NCBI GenBank assembly: GCA_026126105.1
Contig: JAHCJV010000053.1
Span: 1-38,304 of the forward strand
Length of the DNA: 38,304 nucleotides
Source of the DNA: Enhydrobacter sp.
GTDB lineage: Bacteria; Pseudomonadota; Alphaproteobacteria; Reyranellales; Reyranellaceae
Reading direction: 5' to 3'
Part shown: one piece after another, positions 1-8,094 of the stretch
Position numbering within the stretch: the first letter of the stretch is position 1
Layout of the letters: each line of letters opens with the position of its first letter
Made by a program: the position numbers and the translations under genes
The notes under the pieces: model-generated
Databases searched by the model: none
Told to the model about the DNA's origin: nothing
Seen by the model: the letters and a program-made list of their open reading frames with translations, nothing else

Positions 1-885
1 CTCGTCGACCCCGAGCGCCTTGCCCATGCCGGGCGTGACGCCGAGGATGCGCTTGATGCCGGGGTTCTCGCTCTTCAGCATTTCGTCGACGTTCTTGGAC
101 GTGATGCCGGCTTCCTCGGCCTCGACCATGGCGTAGAAGGCCCAGCGCACGATGTCGGCGAACTGGTTGTCGCCCTGGCGGACAGCCGGACCCAGAGGTT
201 CCTTGGAGATGATCTCGGGGAGGATGATGAAGTCGTCGGCCTTGAGCGGTGCCGGCGTGTTTGCGGCTCGGGTCGAATAGAGGCCCGATGCATCGGTCGT
301 ATAGACATCGCATCGGCCAGCGTAGAAGGCGGCGCGGATCTCCTCGACCTTCTCGATGACTACGGGCTTGAAACTCATCTTGTTGGCGCGGAAATAGTCG
401 GCCAGATTGAGTTCCGTCGTGGTGCCGGGCTGCACGCAGACCGTGGCGCCGTTGAGTTCCTTGGCGCTCTTGACGCCCAGCTTCTTGGCCACCATGAAGC
501 CTTGGCCGTCATAGTAGTTGATGCCGGTGAAATCGAGCCCGAGTGCGGTGTCACGGGTCAGCGTATAGGTCGTGTTGCGCGACAGGATATCGACCTCGCC
601 CGACTGCAACGCGGTGAAGCGCTGCTGCGCGGTGGTCGGGACATACTTGACCTTCTCCGCGTCGCCGAAGATCGCGGCAGCTGTCGCCCGGCAAACATCG
701 ACGTCGAGACCCGTCCACTTGCCCTTGTCGTCCGGCTGCGCGAAGCCCGCGACGCCGGTGTTGACGCCGCAGATGAGATTGCCGCGGGCCTTTACGGCGT
801 CCAGATCCTTCCCGGCCTGAGCGGTGCCTGCGATGCCGAGGAGCGCGGCAGCCGCGGTGCCGGCGACGATGAACTTGTTGAACAT
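1..885 (-). CDS. aapJ: General L-amino acid ABC transporter substrate-binding protein, AapJ-like (C-terminus cut by window edge)
   Basis: Periplasmic binding protein (SBP family 3) that would deliver polar amino acids to an Aap/Bzt-type importer. The window holds 295 codons from the ATG at 885. The frame is open to the left edge, so roughly 45 C-terminal residues are missing compared with AapJ proteins of about 340 aa. Residues 1-24 form a Sec signal peptide ending in TAQA. Family blocks follow: VKARGNLICGVNTG, GLDVDVCRA, TTAQQRFTALQSGEVD, NGATVCVQPGTTTELNLADYF and CDVYTTDASGLYS. A GGAAGGA ribosome site lies 6 nt before the ATG. The permease and ATPase genes (aapQ, aapM, aapP) would lie to the left, outside the window. 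The assignment to the AapJ group rests on family blocks recalled by eye; the exact substrate is inference. Confidence 0.9.
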   Translation of the reverse strand, partial: MFNKFIVAGTAAAALLGIAGTAQAGKDLDAVKARGNLICGVNTGVAGFAQPDDKGKWTGLDVDVCRATAAAIFGDAEKVKYVPTTAQQRFTALQSGEVDILSRNTTYTLTRDTALGLDFTGINYYDGQGFMVAKKLGVKSAKELNGATVCVQPGTTTELNLADYFRANKMSFKPVVIEKVEEIRAAFYAGRCDVYTTDASGLYSTRAANTPAPLKADDFIILPEIISKEPLGPAVRQGDNQFADIVRWAFYAMVEAEEAGITSKNVDEMLKSENPGIKRILGVTPGMGKALGVDE

Positions 886-914
886 GGATGTCCTTCCCTG
901 CTTCTACGGGACGC

Positions 915-937
915 AAATGACCGCCCCACGGTCATTT
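915..937 (-). terminator. Perfect 9-bp hairpin between the M23 peptidase gene and aapJ
   Basis: AAATGACCG (915-923) and CGGTCATTT (929-937) are exact reverse complements around a 5-nt loop. The flanking As before and Ts after the stem resemble an intrinsic terminator for the M23 gene, which ends at 1006 on the same strand. The T tract is only three long. A protein operator or leader hairpin for aapJ, whose start is 30 nt downstream, is equally possible. Confidence 0.45.
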
Positions 938-1005
938 CAGCGTAGACGCAATTCCTAGGCGAACATGTGGGCGCGCGCAACCTGCTCGGCGGCCGACGAG
1001 TGTCG

Positions 1006-2229
1006 TTATAGCTTCGGATCGCCGCCGGCCGCAGCGGAATTGCCACCACCCCAGGAGCTGCGGTTCCGCTGGGAACCCGTCGCGGCATGGACGTCCTGCT
1101 GCCATTGCCGGAAAGCGACCAGCGAGTTACCGCTAAGGGCGTTCATGCCGCCCCCGCTCGTGATATACGGCGCGGGATCGACGAACCGGCCGTCCACGAT
1201 GATCGAGAAATGCAGGTGCGCTCCGCTGGAGCGGCCCGTTGAGCCGATATAGCCGATCACATCGCCCTTGCGGACGCGGCTGCCTGGCGCCACGGAGCTC
1301 TCGAAGCGGGACATGTGCGCATAGAGCGTCTCGAAATTGTCGGCGTGGCTGATCTTTACGGTGCGGCCGTAATTGTAATACCAGCCTTGATGGTTGATCA
1401 CCCCATCGGCCGCCGCGAGGATGGGTTCGCCGGTCTTTCCCTCGAAATCGATGCCGTTATGAAATCCCGCTCCGCTGCGTCGCCCATAGTAGCGGCGGGT
1501 ACCGAACGGCGAGGACATCCGGGAGCCGGGCTTCGGCTCGCCGAGCGCCGCGCCGCCTAGCCGCCTGCCGTTCTCGTCGAACCAGCCTTCGGGCTGGTCG
1601 AGCGGCGCGAACCACCAGTACGACTGCTTGCTCTTGCCGTCACCAATGCTGGCGACCAGCAGGCGGGTGGCGCCGTCCCCGGTGCGGCCCTCGTACAGGT
1701 CGATCTTCGAGTTCCCCGCCGAGTAGCCGGTGAAAGCATCGCTCAGGTGCTTCAGGCTGGGCTGCACAGAGGCGCTGGGCACAGTGCTGAACCCGGAGAA
1801 ACCACTGGCCTTTATGTACTTTATCGAACCCGGAACCACTGTGCGCGCGCTGGCACCCGGCAGGCTCGCCATGCTGGGCACGCTCGAGAGGCGTTCGTCG
1901 TCAGGCTCTCCCGTTGCGGATGACGCTCCGCCTGCGGCACCAGCTGCAGCGGCGGCCGGAGCCGCGGAAGGTGCTTCAACCTTCTCCTTGTTGAACTCGT
2001 TGAGCCATTTCTCGTTGAGCTGATCGGCCTGGTTGTCGGTGGGAGAGGGCTTGGCTGCGGCCGCTCTCGGTCCGTGTTTGAGATGTTGCTTGCTGGGTGC
2101 CTTGATTTGCGCGACCGCGCTGGCGCTGGCGAAAAGGCCCAAGGTGGAAACCGCCACCGTCACGGCCAGGAAGGCACGCATCACTTGCGGACGGTCGCCG
2201 CGCTGTTCGCGCGTCGTCGTGATCGCCAT
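1006..2229 (-). CDS. M23 family zinc metallopeptidase (LytM/peptidoglycan endopeptidase type)
   Basis: Exported protein expected to cut peptide crossbridges in peptidoglycan. The C-terminal peptidase M23 domain shows its zinc and catalytic set: H257 and D261 in FHNGIDF, the histidine of LYAHMS near residue 307, and H338/H340 in AHLHFS. A hydrophobic stretch about 17 residues in, ending ASAVAQ, is a signal peptide or anchor. It is followed by an Ala/Pro-rich low-complexity linker (PSAAPAAAAAGAAGG). I chose the ATG at 2229 because GGGAG sits 6 nt upstream; an in-frame GTG at 2253 would add 8 residues and has a poorer ribosome site. The gene is single and transcribed away from the pirin gene. 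All catalytic residues are present, so it is probably an active hydrolase rather than an EnvC/NlpD-like activator, but the target bond is unknown. Confidence 0.9.
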   Translation of the reverse strand: MAITTTREQRGDRPQVMRAFLAVTVAVSTLGLFASASAVAQIKAPSKQHLKHGPRAAAAKPSPTDNQADQLNEKWLNEFNKEKVEAPSAAPAAAAAGAAGGASSATGEPDDERLSSVPSMASLPGASARTVVPGSIKYIKASGFSGFSTVPSASVQPSLKHLSDAFTGYSAGNSKIDLYEGRTGDGATRLLVASIGDGKSKQSYWWFAPLDQPEGWFDENGRRLGGAALGEPKPGSRMSSPFGTRRYYGRRSGAGFHNGIDFEGKTGEPILAAADGVINHQGWYYNYGRTVKISHADNFETLYAHMSRFESSVAPGSRVRKGDVIGYIGSTGRSSGAHLHFSIIVDGRFVDPAPYITSGGGMNALSGNSLVAFRQWQQDVHAATGSQRNRSSWGGGNSAAAGGDPKL

Positions 2230-2586
2230 CAGCCTCTCCCGTATTCCCTTCACACATTCGAGGCCAACAGCTACCTACCCGCCCTCCCGGCAGGTGCTCT
2301 CTGCAATCGCCCCGTTGCGGAATACTGGCTACTCACCACCAAGGAGTCCAACGGAAAGTGGCAAAAATGCAACACGGTACTAAACGCTTGAAAAATATCA
2401 ATAAATTCGAACTTCGAGATCCGAAGTCGGGTCAACCGTGGAAAACTTTCCGCCTGCCTCGGCAATGGATGCTGCGCTGCGGCATAAACTCCTCAACTCT
2501 CGCCAACGACAGTCAAGGTTCCCAAGACCCGTCTCGCCGATAGGCCGCCGTCAGGATACAGCATAACCCCGCGTAGGGAGAACGAG
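2230..2586. other. Divergent intergenic region between M23 peptidase and pirin
   Basis: About 357 bp with no convincing gene; it must hold the two divergent promoters. The middle (about 2355-2420) is clearly AT-richer than its surroundings. A small perfect hairpin, ACTTCG-AGATC-CGAAGT, lies at 2411-2427. No -35/-10 pair stands out strongly on either strand. Confidence 0.5.
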
Positions 2587-3468
2587 ATGACAGATCCGAT
2601 CGAGCTTCTGATTCAAGGTCGCGCACACGAGTTGGGGCCGGGCTTCGCCGTGCGCCGCGTGTTGCCCAGCGTCAAGAGGCGGATGGTCGGTCCGTTCATC
2701 TTCCTCGATCACTTCGGCCCGATGACCGTAGCGCCGGGCGGCGACGGCATGTCGGTACGGCCGCATCCACACATCGGGCTGGCGACCGTCACCTACCTGT
2801 TCGAGGGCGGCATCTTCCATCGCGACAGCCTGGGCTATGCGCAGGCGATCCGCCCGGGCGACGTCAACTGGATGACCGCTGGGAGCGGCATTGCCCACAG
2901 CGAGCGCACCGAGGACGAGATGAGGCGCGACGGCTTCCGTATGCATGGTGTCCAGACCTGGGTCGCGCTGCCACATGCGTACGAGGAGACGGCGCCGGCC
3001 TTCCAGCACGTCGCCGCTGCCGACTTGCCGACGTGGCAGGAGGGCGGCTCACAGATGCGGCTGATCGTCGGCACCTACGAGGGACGCACCGCGCCCACCA
3101 CGCACTTCTCGCCGATCTTCTATGTCGCCGCCGAGATGCCGGCGGCTGCCAGGATCACGGTTTCACCCGAGCATGCCGAGCGCGGCATCTACGTTTCGCA
3201 CGGCAGCGCCATCGTCGGAGACACGCACCTCGGAATCGGAGATCTCGCCGTCCTCGAGCAAGGCCGGCCGGTCGAGGTGCTGGCCGGCGCGGATGGCGCC
3301 AAGCTGATGCTGCTGGGCGGCGCCGCGATGGACGGTCCGCGGCACATCTGGTGGAACTTCGTTTCCTCGTCGAAGGAGCGCATCGAGAAGGCGAAGTCCG
3401 ACTGGAAGGAAGGTCGTTTCGCCAAGGTGCCGGGCGACCCGGAGTTCATCCCGTTGCCGGAGCGGTGA
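2587..3468 (+). CDS. Pirin family protein
   Basis: Bicupin metalloprotein of the pirin family; some bacterial members have quercetin 2,3-dioxygenase activity and others bind regulators or enzymes. At 293 aa it has the normal length. The N-terminal cupin keeps the metal ligands with pirin spacing: H60 and H62 in RPHPHIG, and H104 and E106 in GIAHSERT. The blocks GPFIFLDHFGP and PGDVNWMTAGSG are also typical. The C-terminal cupin includes a GDLAVLEQG segment and ends with a pirin-type HIWWNFVSSSKERI tail. GGGAG lies about 7 nt upstream of the ATG. The gene converges on the binding-protein gene at 3472 with only three bases between stop codons. No partner gene suggests its substrate. Confidence 0.93.
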   Translation: MTDPIELLIQGRAHELGPGFAVRRVLPSVKRRMVGPFIFLDHFGPMTVAPGGDGMSVRPHPHIGLATVTYLFEGGIFHRDSLGYAQAIRPGDVNWMTAGSGIAHSERTEDEMRRDGFRMHGVQTWVALPHAYEETAPAFQHVAAADLPTWQEGGSQMRLIVGTYEGRTAPTTHFSPIFYVAAEMPAAARITVSPEHAERGIYVSHGSAIVGDTHLGIGDLAVLEQGRPVEVLAGADGAKLMLLGGAAMDGPRHIWWNFVSSSKERIEKAKSDWKEGRFAKVPGDPEFIPLPER

Positions 3469-3471
3469 CAG

Positions 3472-5046
3472 CTATTTCTTCTCGACATTCCAGAACACGG
3501 TGACCGGCGAGGCGACGTTGCCGGTTACGTTCTTGCGCGTGGCGCTGGGCTGCACGAATTGGCCGAGGGGTACGGTCACACCAAGGTCCAGGATACGCTT
3601 CTGGACCTTCTCGGCGATCTCGAGCTTCTTCTTCGGGTCGCTCTCTCGGGCGAATTGCATGCGCAGCTTCTCGATCTCCTCGTCGAGCGGCCAGCCGAAC
3701 TGGGCGCGGTCGCCCGTCGCCTCGGCGTAGTGGTTGACGATCGGATCGGAGAGCAGGACCGTTGCGGCGGCGGTCATCGAGATGTTCCAGCCGCCCTTGT
3801 CGACCGGGTCCTTCTTGGCGCGACGCGTGACCTGGGTCTGCCAGTCCATCGCCTGCACGTCGACCTTGAAGCCGCCTTTCTCCAGCAGGCTCTTGGCGAC
3901 CGGCGCGAGGTTGATGTGCGTGTTGATGTCGGTGGTCTGCAATATGACGATAGGTTTGCCGTCGTAGCCTGCTTCCTTCAGGAGCTTCTTGGACTCCTCG
4001 AAGTTCGACTGCAGGATGCCCTCCATGCCTGCCGAATTCTCGAGTGGCGCACCGCAACCGAACATCGCCCGGCATTCCTTGAAATAGCGCGGGTCGCCGA
4101 TCGCGGCCTTCAGGAAGTCGGCCTGGTTGAGCGCGTACTCGGCCGCCCGACGGACCTTGAGATTGTCGAATGGCGGCTGCTTCCAGTTGAAGCGCAGGAT
4201 GTAGGTGTTGCCCAGGTGGTCGGGCACCCGGACTTCGATGTTGCTGTCCTTCTCCAGCACCGGCAAGAGGTCGTGCGCCACCGATTCGATCATGTCGATC
4301 TCGCCGGCCAACAGGGCGTTGACCGCGGTCTGGCCGTCGGGGATCGAGATCCACTCGACCCTGTCGAGCTTGGCGACCTTGCCGCCCGCCAGGCTCGACG
4401 GCGGCTCGCTGCGCGGCTTGTAGTCGGGATTGCGGACGTAGACGACCTTCTCGCCGGGCTTCCATTCGTCCTTCTTGAAGATGAACGGCCCCGAGCCTGT
4501 GGTGTCGGCGAGCTGCTGGCTGATCGGCAGCTCGGCAACGCGCTTGGGGAACACGAACAGCGGCACGGAGGCGGACTTGGCGAGCGTCGGCAGCATCAGG
4601 CCGAACGGCTCCTTCAGGACAATGGTGAAGGTGCGGTCGTCGACTGCGGCCATCGACTGGGTCATCCTGGCGAGCAGGCCGCCCTGCGCGTCCTTGTCGG
4701 TGAAGCGCTTGATCGACGGCACGACATCGGCCGAGGTGACCGGCGTTCCGTCGTTCCACTTGAGGCCCTCGCGCAGCTTGAACGTCCAGGTGAGCTTGTC
4801 GTCGCTCACCGTCCAGCTCTCCACCATCTGCGGCTTCGGCTCAAGCTTGGCGTCCAGGGCGAACAGCGTGTCGTAGATAAGATAGCCGTGGTTGCGGACG
4901 ATGTAGGCCGTCGTCCAGATCGGATCGAGAATCTTAAGGTCCGAATGCATCACCACCTTGAGCGTCTTGGGTTGCTGCGCCAGGGCCGGCCCTGCCATCG
5001 ACAACGCCGAGAGGACGAACAGCGAGGACAACGAACGGCGCAGCAT
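3472..5046 (-). CDS. ABC transporter substrate-binding protein, family 5 (DppA/OppA-like), orphan
   Basis: Periplasmic solute-binding protein of SBP family 5, which binds peptides, nickel chelates, opines or other organic solutes for ABC import. It is 524 aa, normal for the family, with a signal peptide over residues 1-23 (ending PALAQ). Typical blocks are LDPIWTTAYIVRNHGY, LREGLKWNDGTPVTSADV, GSGPFIFKKDEWKPGEK and VNALLAGEIDMIE. GGGAG lies 8 nt before the ATG. No permease or ATPase gene accompanies it; it follows the RAYT and M81 genes on the same strand. It is clearly paralogous to the protein at 24081-25643, sharing the LDPIWTT and VRNHGY regions and much of the rest. The ligand is unknown. 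Confidence 0.92.
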   Translation of the reverse strand: MLRRSLSSLFVLSALSMAGPALAQQPKTLKVVMHSDLKILDPIWTTAYIVRNHGYLIYDTLFALDAKLEPKPQMVESWTVSDDKLTWTFKLREGLKWNDGTPVTSADVVPSIKRFTDKDAQGGLLARMTQSMAAVDDRTFTIVLKEPFGLMLPTLAKSASVPLFVFPKRVAELPISQQLADTTGSGPFIFKKDEWKPGEKVVYVRNPDYKPRSEPPSSLAGGKVAKLDRVEWISIPDGQTAVNALLAGEIDMIESVAHDLLPVLEKDSNIEVRVPDHLGNTYILRFNWKQPPFDNLKVRRAAEYALNQADFLKAAIGDPRYFKECRAMFGCGAPLENSAGMEGILQSNFEESKKLLKEAGYDGKPIVILQTTDINTHINLAPVAKSLLEKGGFKVDVQAMDWQTQVTRRAKKDPVDKGGWNISMTAAATVLLSDPIVNHYAEATGDRAQFGWPLDEEIEKLRMQFARESDPKKKLEIAEKVQKRILDLGVTVPLGQFVQPSATRKNVTGNVASPVTVFWNVEKK

Positions 5047-5085
5047 GGGCAGGCTCCCTAGACATCCATCGTGACCGCAAGTGAA

Positions 5086-5106
5086 AGGGCGCGAGGCTGC
5101 GCGGTC
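5086..5106 (-). repeat. REP-like hairpin, second and opposite copy downstream of the RAYT
   Basis: On the minus strand this reads TGACCGCGCAGCCTCGCGCC, with the hairpin GCGC-AGCCTC-GCGC behind a GACC foot. It resembles the adjacent REP at 5116-5139 but is degenerate and inverted relative to it. The two form a head-to-head pair like a bacterial interspersed mosaic element. Confidence 0.4.
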
Positions 5107-5115
5107 AAGCTCTTC

Positions 5116-5139
5116 TGGACCGCGCGCTTCCAGCGCGCT
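5116..5139 (+). repeat. REP element flanking the RAYT (downstream copy)
   Basis: The 20-mer TGGACCGCGCGCTTCCAGCG at 5116-5135 recurs exactly and inverted at 5697-5716; after one mismatch, GCT also matches. It holds a perfect hairpin GCGCGC-TTCCA-GCGCGC (5122-5138) behind a GGAC foot, the usual REP design of a short conserved tetranucleotide plus a GC-rich stem. It lies 8 bp past the RAYT stop codon. Confidence 0.75.
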
Positions 5140-5146
5140 TCATGAG

Positions 5147-5686
5147 CTATCTGAAACGAGCGGAACTCCAACGCCAGTTTCTGGGAAGATCGACAAGTTT
5201 TGCTGTGAGCGGATTTCGCTCGACATAGTCGATGGTGCGCTGGAGATGATTCTCGTCGCGCATATAGCGGTCGAAATAGTCATCGTGCCAGAAGGCGCCG
5301 GTACGTCCGATAATTGCGTTCGCCTTGTTTGCCGTGAAGGACTTCCAGCTATGCAGAACCGATCCCAATCGATGCCCCTGAAGCAGCTCGATGACGGTGT
5401 GAACGTGATTGGGCATAATGCACCATGCCAACAGCCGGTAGCGCCCGCCATCGAAGTGCAGCAGGGCGTTCTCGACGAGCGTCGCAATTTCCTCCCGCCT
5501 GAGGGAGCAGGCGCCATGGCCGGAGTCCAGTTCGTGATCAATCTCGGCCGGCGAACTTGCACGAAGCATCTCGGTCACGTGCCGAGGCAAGCTATCGGCC
5601 AGCCGGAATGTCACGAACTGCGTCGTCTCCGGCGAATCGAAGTGAGGCAGGTAGCCTCGCGAGTGCCAGCCTTTGTGGAAAGCCAT
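5147..5686 (-). CDS. REP-associated tyrosine transposase (RAYT, Y1/HUH IS200-like)
   Basis: A 179-aa single-domain HUH endonuclease of the domesticated IS200/IS605-like RAYT group, thought to act on REP hairpins. It shows the histidine pair H94/H96 in PNHVHTVIE, the block FWHDDYFDRYMRDENH, and the catalytic tyrosine Y154 in IDYVERNP. An RWSSARF end is typical. The start is taken as the ATG at 5686 (MAFHKGWHSRGYLP), where the family similarity begins; the ribosome site is weak (CAGGGA). The frame stays open upstream through the M81 gene, but that part is a shadow. Inverted REP elements lie on both sides, as expected for a RAYT acting on its own REPs. The gene sits directly after the M81 stop and may be carried in that transcript. 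All catalytic residues are present. Confidence 0.88.
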   Translation of the reverse strand: MAFHKGWHSRGYLPHFDSPETTQFVTFRLADSLPRHVTEMLRASSPAEIDHELDSGHGACSLRREEIATLVENALLHFDGGRYRLLAWCIMPNHVHTVIELLQGHRLGSVLHSWKSFTANKANAIIGRTGAFWHDDYFDRYMRDENHLQRTIDYVERNPLTAKLVDLPRNWRWSSARFR

Positions 5687-5693
5687 TCCCTGA

Positions 5694-5716
5694 GCACGCT
5701 GGAAGCGCGCGGTCCA
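5694..5716 (-). repeat. REP element flanking the RAYT (upstream copy)
   Basis: On the minus strand this is TGGACCGCGCGCTTCCAGCG followed by TGC. The 20 bases are identical to the copy at 5116-5135 but in inverted orientation. Its hairpin is GCGCGC-TTCCA-GCGTGC, with one pair changed to G-T. It lies 5 bp past the M81 stop codon and 7 bp before the chosen RAYT start, so it could also influence RAYT translation. Confidence 0.75.
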
Positions 5717-5721
5717 CTTGA

Positions 5722-7257
5722 TCACACGCTCGAGGGTGGCGACCAGGTCGTCTCCTCGTCGAGCGGATAGACCGGGCGCGGGAGCTTGGTCCAGGTGAAG
5801 TTCTCCAGCACCGGTGACGTCAGCCCCGGGCAGTCGACCTCGTAGATCTGCTCGGGCTTGAAGAACTCGTCGAATCCGCCGCGGAAATGGCCGCGGCTCT
5901 TTACCACCACGACGCGGGCGGCAGCGATGTCGAGGCCGAGGCTCTCGAACTGGCGCGGGTCCATGCATTGGCAGCGGTGAGTGATGACCACGATCTGAAT
6001 GCCGCCGAGATCGAGCAGCGCCGACGGTCCCATGTCGGCGGCGACGTTGCGCAGCACGCCGCGCCGGCCGACATACTTGCCGTCGGTCAGCTTGACGACC
6101 CTGGCCTCGCAATCGAACGGCAGCGAGAATTCGTGAGTCTCCTTCGTGTTGAACGAAGCGGTGAAGGTGGCACCTTCGCCCAGGCGATGGGCCTCGGCTG
6201 CCAGCGCGGCATCGTTGAACACGCCGAAGATCACGCCCTGTGCGCCGGCCGCCTTGAGCGCCCGCAAGAGATAGGTCGTGTTGCCGCGGGCGCCGCCGCC
6301 AGGATTGTCGGCGACGTCGGCCAGTATGATCGGCTTGCGCCGCCGGTCGCGGCCGACCGAGACTGCGAGCGCGACGGCGTCCGACAAGGCCATCATGCCG
6401 CGCTTGAAGCGCTCCTTCATGCCCCAGGCGCGCTGGGCAATGTCGAGCGACAAGGCGGCCGCCGCCTCGCGCTTGCCGTTGCGTGCGGTGACCACCGCGG
6501 TGAGGCCGTTCTTGGGCGAGTCGGCGTAGGCGAAGCCGGCCATCACGGAGACGTTCATGATGTCGCCGCCGACCTTGGTCTGGCCGTACTTGATCAGGTC
6601 GGCGTAGGGGCCGCGCGCGGTGAGAAGCGCGATCGGCGGCGAGACGATCGGCACCTTCACCATGGTGACCATGGTTTGCGCCCCGGTCAGGCACTCGCGC
6701 ATGTGCTTCGCCGCTTCGATGCCGCGTTCGCGGATGTCGTTGTGCGGGTTCTCGCGATAGCCGACGAAGACCGAGAGATTGTCCGTCATGCGGCGCGAGA
6801 CGTTGGCGTGCAGGTCGAACACCGCGACCACCGGCACATCCGGGCCGACGACGGAACGCACCAGCTCGAACAGATCGCCGTCGGGATCGTCCGTACCCTC
6901 GGCCAGGGCCGCGCCGTGGCAGGAGACGAACACGCCGTCGACCGGCAGCACGGATTTCAGGCCCGAGGCGATCTCGGCGAGGAAGCCCTTGAAGAAGCTC
7001 TCCTCGACGGGGCCGCCAGGCTGCGCCTGCGACACGCGCAGCGGCACGGGCGTCCAGGGGCCGCTGCGGTCCATCTCGGCGAAGAAGCCGGGCAGGTCGG
7101 GCAGGGTGATCGAGGCCTCGGCACGACCCTCGGTGACGATGCGGTTGCCGCGGATGTCGACGTCGGTCTCGAAGTCCTCGGCGGTGCTGACCGGTGCGAA
7201 GCGATTGCATTCGATGGCGAATCCCAGCACGGCGATCCGCGGGTTGTCGCTGGACAA
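5722..7257 (-). CDS. M81 family metallopeptidase (MlrC/microcystinase-C-like)
   Basis: Zinc peptidase or amidohydrolase of the MlrC family, named for the enzyme completing microcystin breakdown; most members have unknown substrates. It is 511 aa, the usual size. Family blocks include IAVLGFAIECNRFAP near the N-terminus, VDGVFVSCHGAALAEG, VVAVFDLHANVS (metal-binding histidine), VGYRENPHND and DNPGGGARGNTTYLLRAL. The end (RPVYPLDEETTW plus six residues) is near normal, so the REP/RAYT unit after the stop did not truncate it. The start is TTG at 7257, set by AGGAGG 5 nt upstream. That ribosome site overlaps the TAG of the upstream alpha/beta hydrolase gene, implying translational coupling. It is the last catabolic gene of the 9950-to-5722 run; hydrolysis of an amide or peptide-like bond is an inference. 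Confidence 0.92.
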   Translation of the reverse strand: MSSDNPRIAVLGFAIECNRFAPVSTAEDFETDVDIRGNRIVTEGRAEASITLPDLPGFFAEMDRSGPWTPVPLRVSQAQPGGPVEESFFKGFLAEIASGLKSVLPVDGVFVSCHGAALAEGTDDPDGDLFELVRSVVGPDVPVVAVFDLHANVSRRMTDNLSVFVGYRENPHNDIRERGIEAAKHMRECLTGAQTMVTMVKVPIVSPPIALLTARGPYADLIKYGQTKVGGDIMNVSVMAGFAYADSPKNGLTAVVTARNGKREAAAALSLDIAQRAWGMKERFKRGMMALSDAVALAVSVGRDRRRKPIILADVADNPGGGARGNTTYLLRALKAAGAQGVIFGVFNDAALAAEAHRLGEGATFTASFNTKETHEFSLPFDCEARVVKLTDGKYVGRRGVLRNVAADMGPSALLDLGGIQIVVITHRCQCMDPRQFESLGLDIAAARVVVVKSRGHFRGGFDEFFKPEQIYEVDCPGLTSPVLENFTWTKLPRPVYPLDEETTWSPPSSV

Positions 7258-7266
7258 CGTGTCCTC

Positions 7267-8085
7267 CTAGCGGTGGAGCGACAGGAAATGCTCCACCAGA
7301 CGATTGAACGTAGCGGCCTGCTCGAAATATGGCGAGTGCCCCGCATCGGGGATCACATGGGCGTGGGCGCACGGCAGCTTTGCGGCGATCGCGCTTGCAA
7401 GGAAAGCCGGGAAGACGACGTCCTCGCCGCCGGCGATCAGCAGGGTCGGAACGCGGAAGTCGGCGAGCTCGTCGAGGGTGCGTTGCGCGGTGCGGCGCAG
7501 GCCGGCCCGCACGCGCTCCTTGTCGAGTCCGCCCGCCATTTCGTCGATGCTCTTGTAGAGGAGATGCAGCGCCGGGAAGCGCGCCGCGGCGGTGATGCCT
7601 ATCGCCGGATGAATCCCGTCGCGCAGGCCGCCAGCCACCTTTTCGTCGGCGTCGCTCTGCCAGGCGTCGTACTGCGCGCCGCCCGTTGGATCGGCGCCGC
7701 GGCGATCGATCGTGCCGGAGGTCGAGCTCAGCACCAAGGCCTTCACCCTGGAGGGAGAGGCTATGGCGTATTCGAGCATCGTCCAGCCGCCCATCGACTG
7801 GCCGACCAGACGCACGTCATCGAAGCCAAGCTCCTCGATCAGCGCCGACAGGTCGCCAGCGTAATCAGCCGGGTCGGGCCCGTTCGGGACCGGGTCGGAC
7901 GGCGCGAAGCCGCGATGGGCAAAGGCCACGCAGGTATGGGTCGGCGCGAAATGCGCGACCTGCTGCCACCAGCTCATCTGGTTGCCGCCCAGCCCGTGGG
8001 CGAAGATCAGCGCCGGTCCCTTGCCGGTGACCTCGTAATGCAGATTGCCGAACGGTCGTTTCAGCTTTCCGATGGTGCGCTTCAT
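7267..8085 (-). CDS. Alpha/beta-fold hydrolase
   Basis: A 272-aa serine hydrolase resembling 3-oxoadipate enol-lactonase and C-C-bond hydrolases. It has the oxyanion HGLGG at 30-34, the nucleophile S97 in VGQSMGGW, the acidic-residue strand ending LLIAGGEDVVFP, and the catalytic histidine in VIPDAGHSPYFEQ near the C-terminus. No signal peptide is visible, so it is cytoplasmic. The ATG at 8085 has AAGGG just upstream and lies 9 bp after the SDR stop. It sits inside a tight run of reductase, SDR, hydrolase and M81 peptidase, suggesting one catabolic pathway. An ester, lactone or C-C substrate cannot be told from sequence. Confidence 0.92.
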   Translation of the reverse strand: MKRTIGKLKRPFGNLHYEVTGKGPALIFAHGLGGNQMSWWQQVAHFAPTHTCVAFAHRGFAPSDPVPNGPDPADYAGDLSALIEELGFDDVRLVGQSMGGWTMLEYAIASPSRVKALVLSSTSGTIDRRGADPTGGAQYDAWQSDADEKVAGGLRDGIHPAIGITAAARFPALHLLYKSIDEMAGGLDKERVRAGLRRTAQRTLDELADFRVPTLLIAGGEDVVFPAFLASAIAAKLPCAHAHVIPDAGHSPYFEQAATFNRLVEHFLSLHR

Positions 8086-8094
8086 TGGGCCCTT

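Noticed and set aside
3559..5061. A 500-codon plus-strand open frame
   Set aside because: Shadow of the family-5 binding protein gene; no domain, highly repetitive composition.
5147..5686. A full IS200/IS605 insertion sequence
   Set aside because: The flanks are inverted REP hairpins of RAYT type rather than IS605 subterminal palindromes plus target site, and no TnpB gene is present.
5147..7372. A 741-codon open frame joining the RAYT to upstream sequence
   Set aside because: Only the part after 5686 has RAYT similarity. The rest lies out of frame inside the M81 gene, which has clear family motifs.
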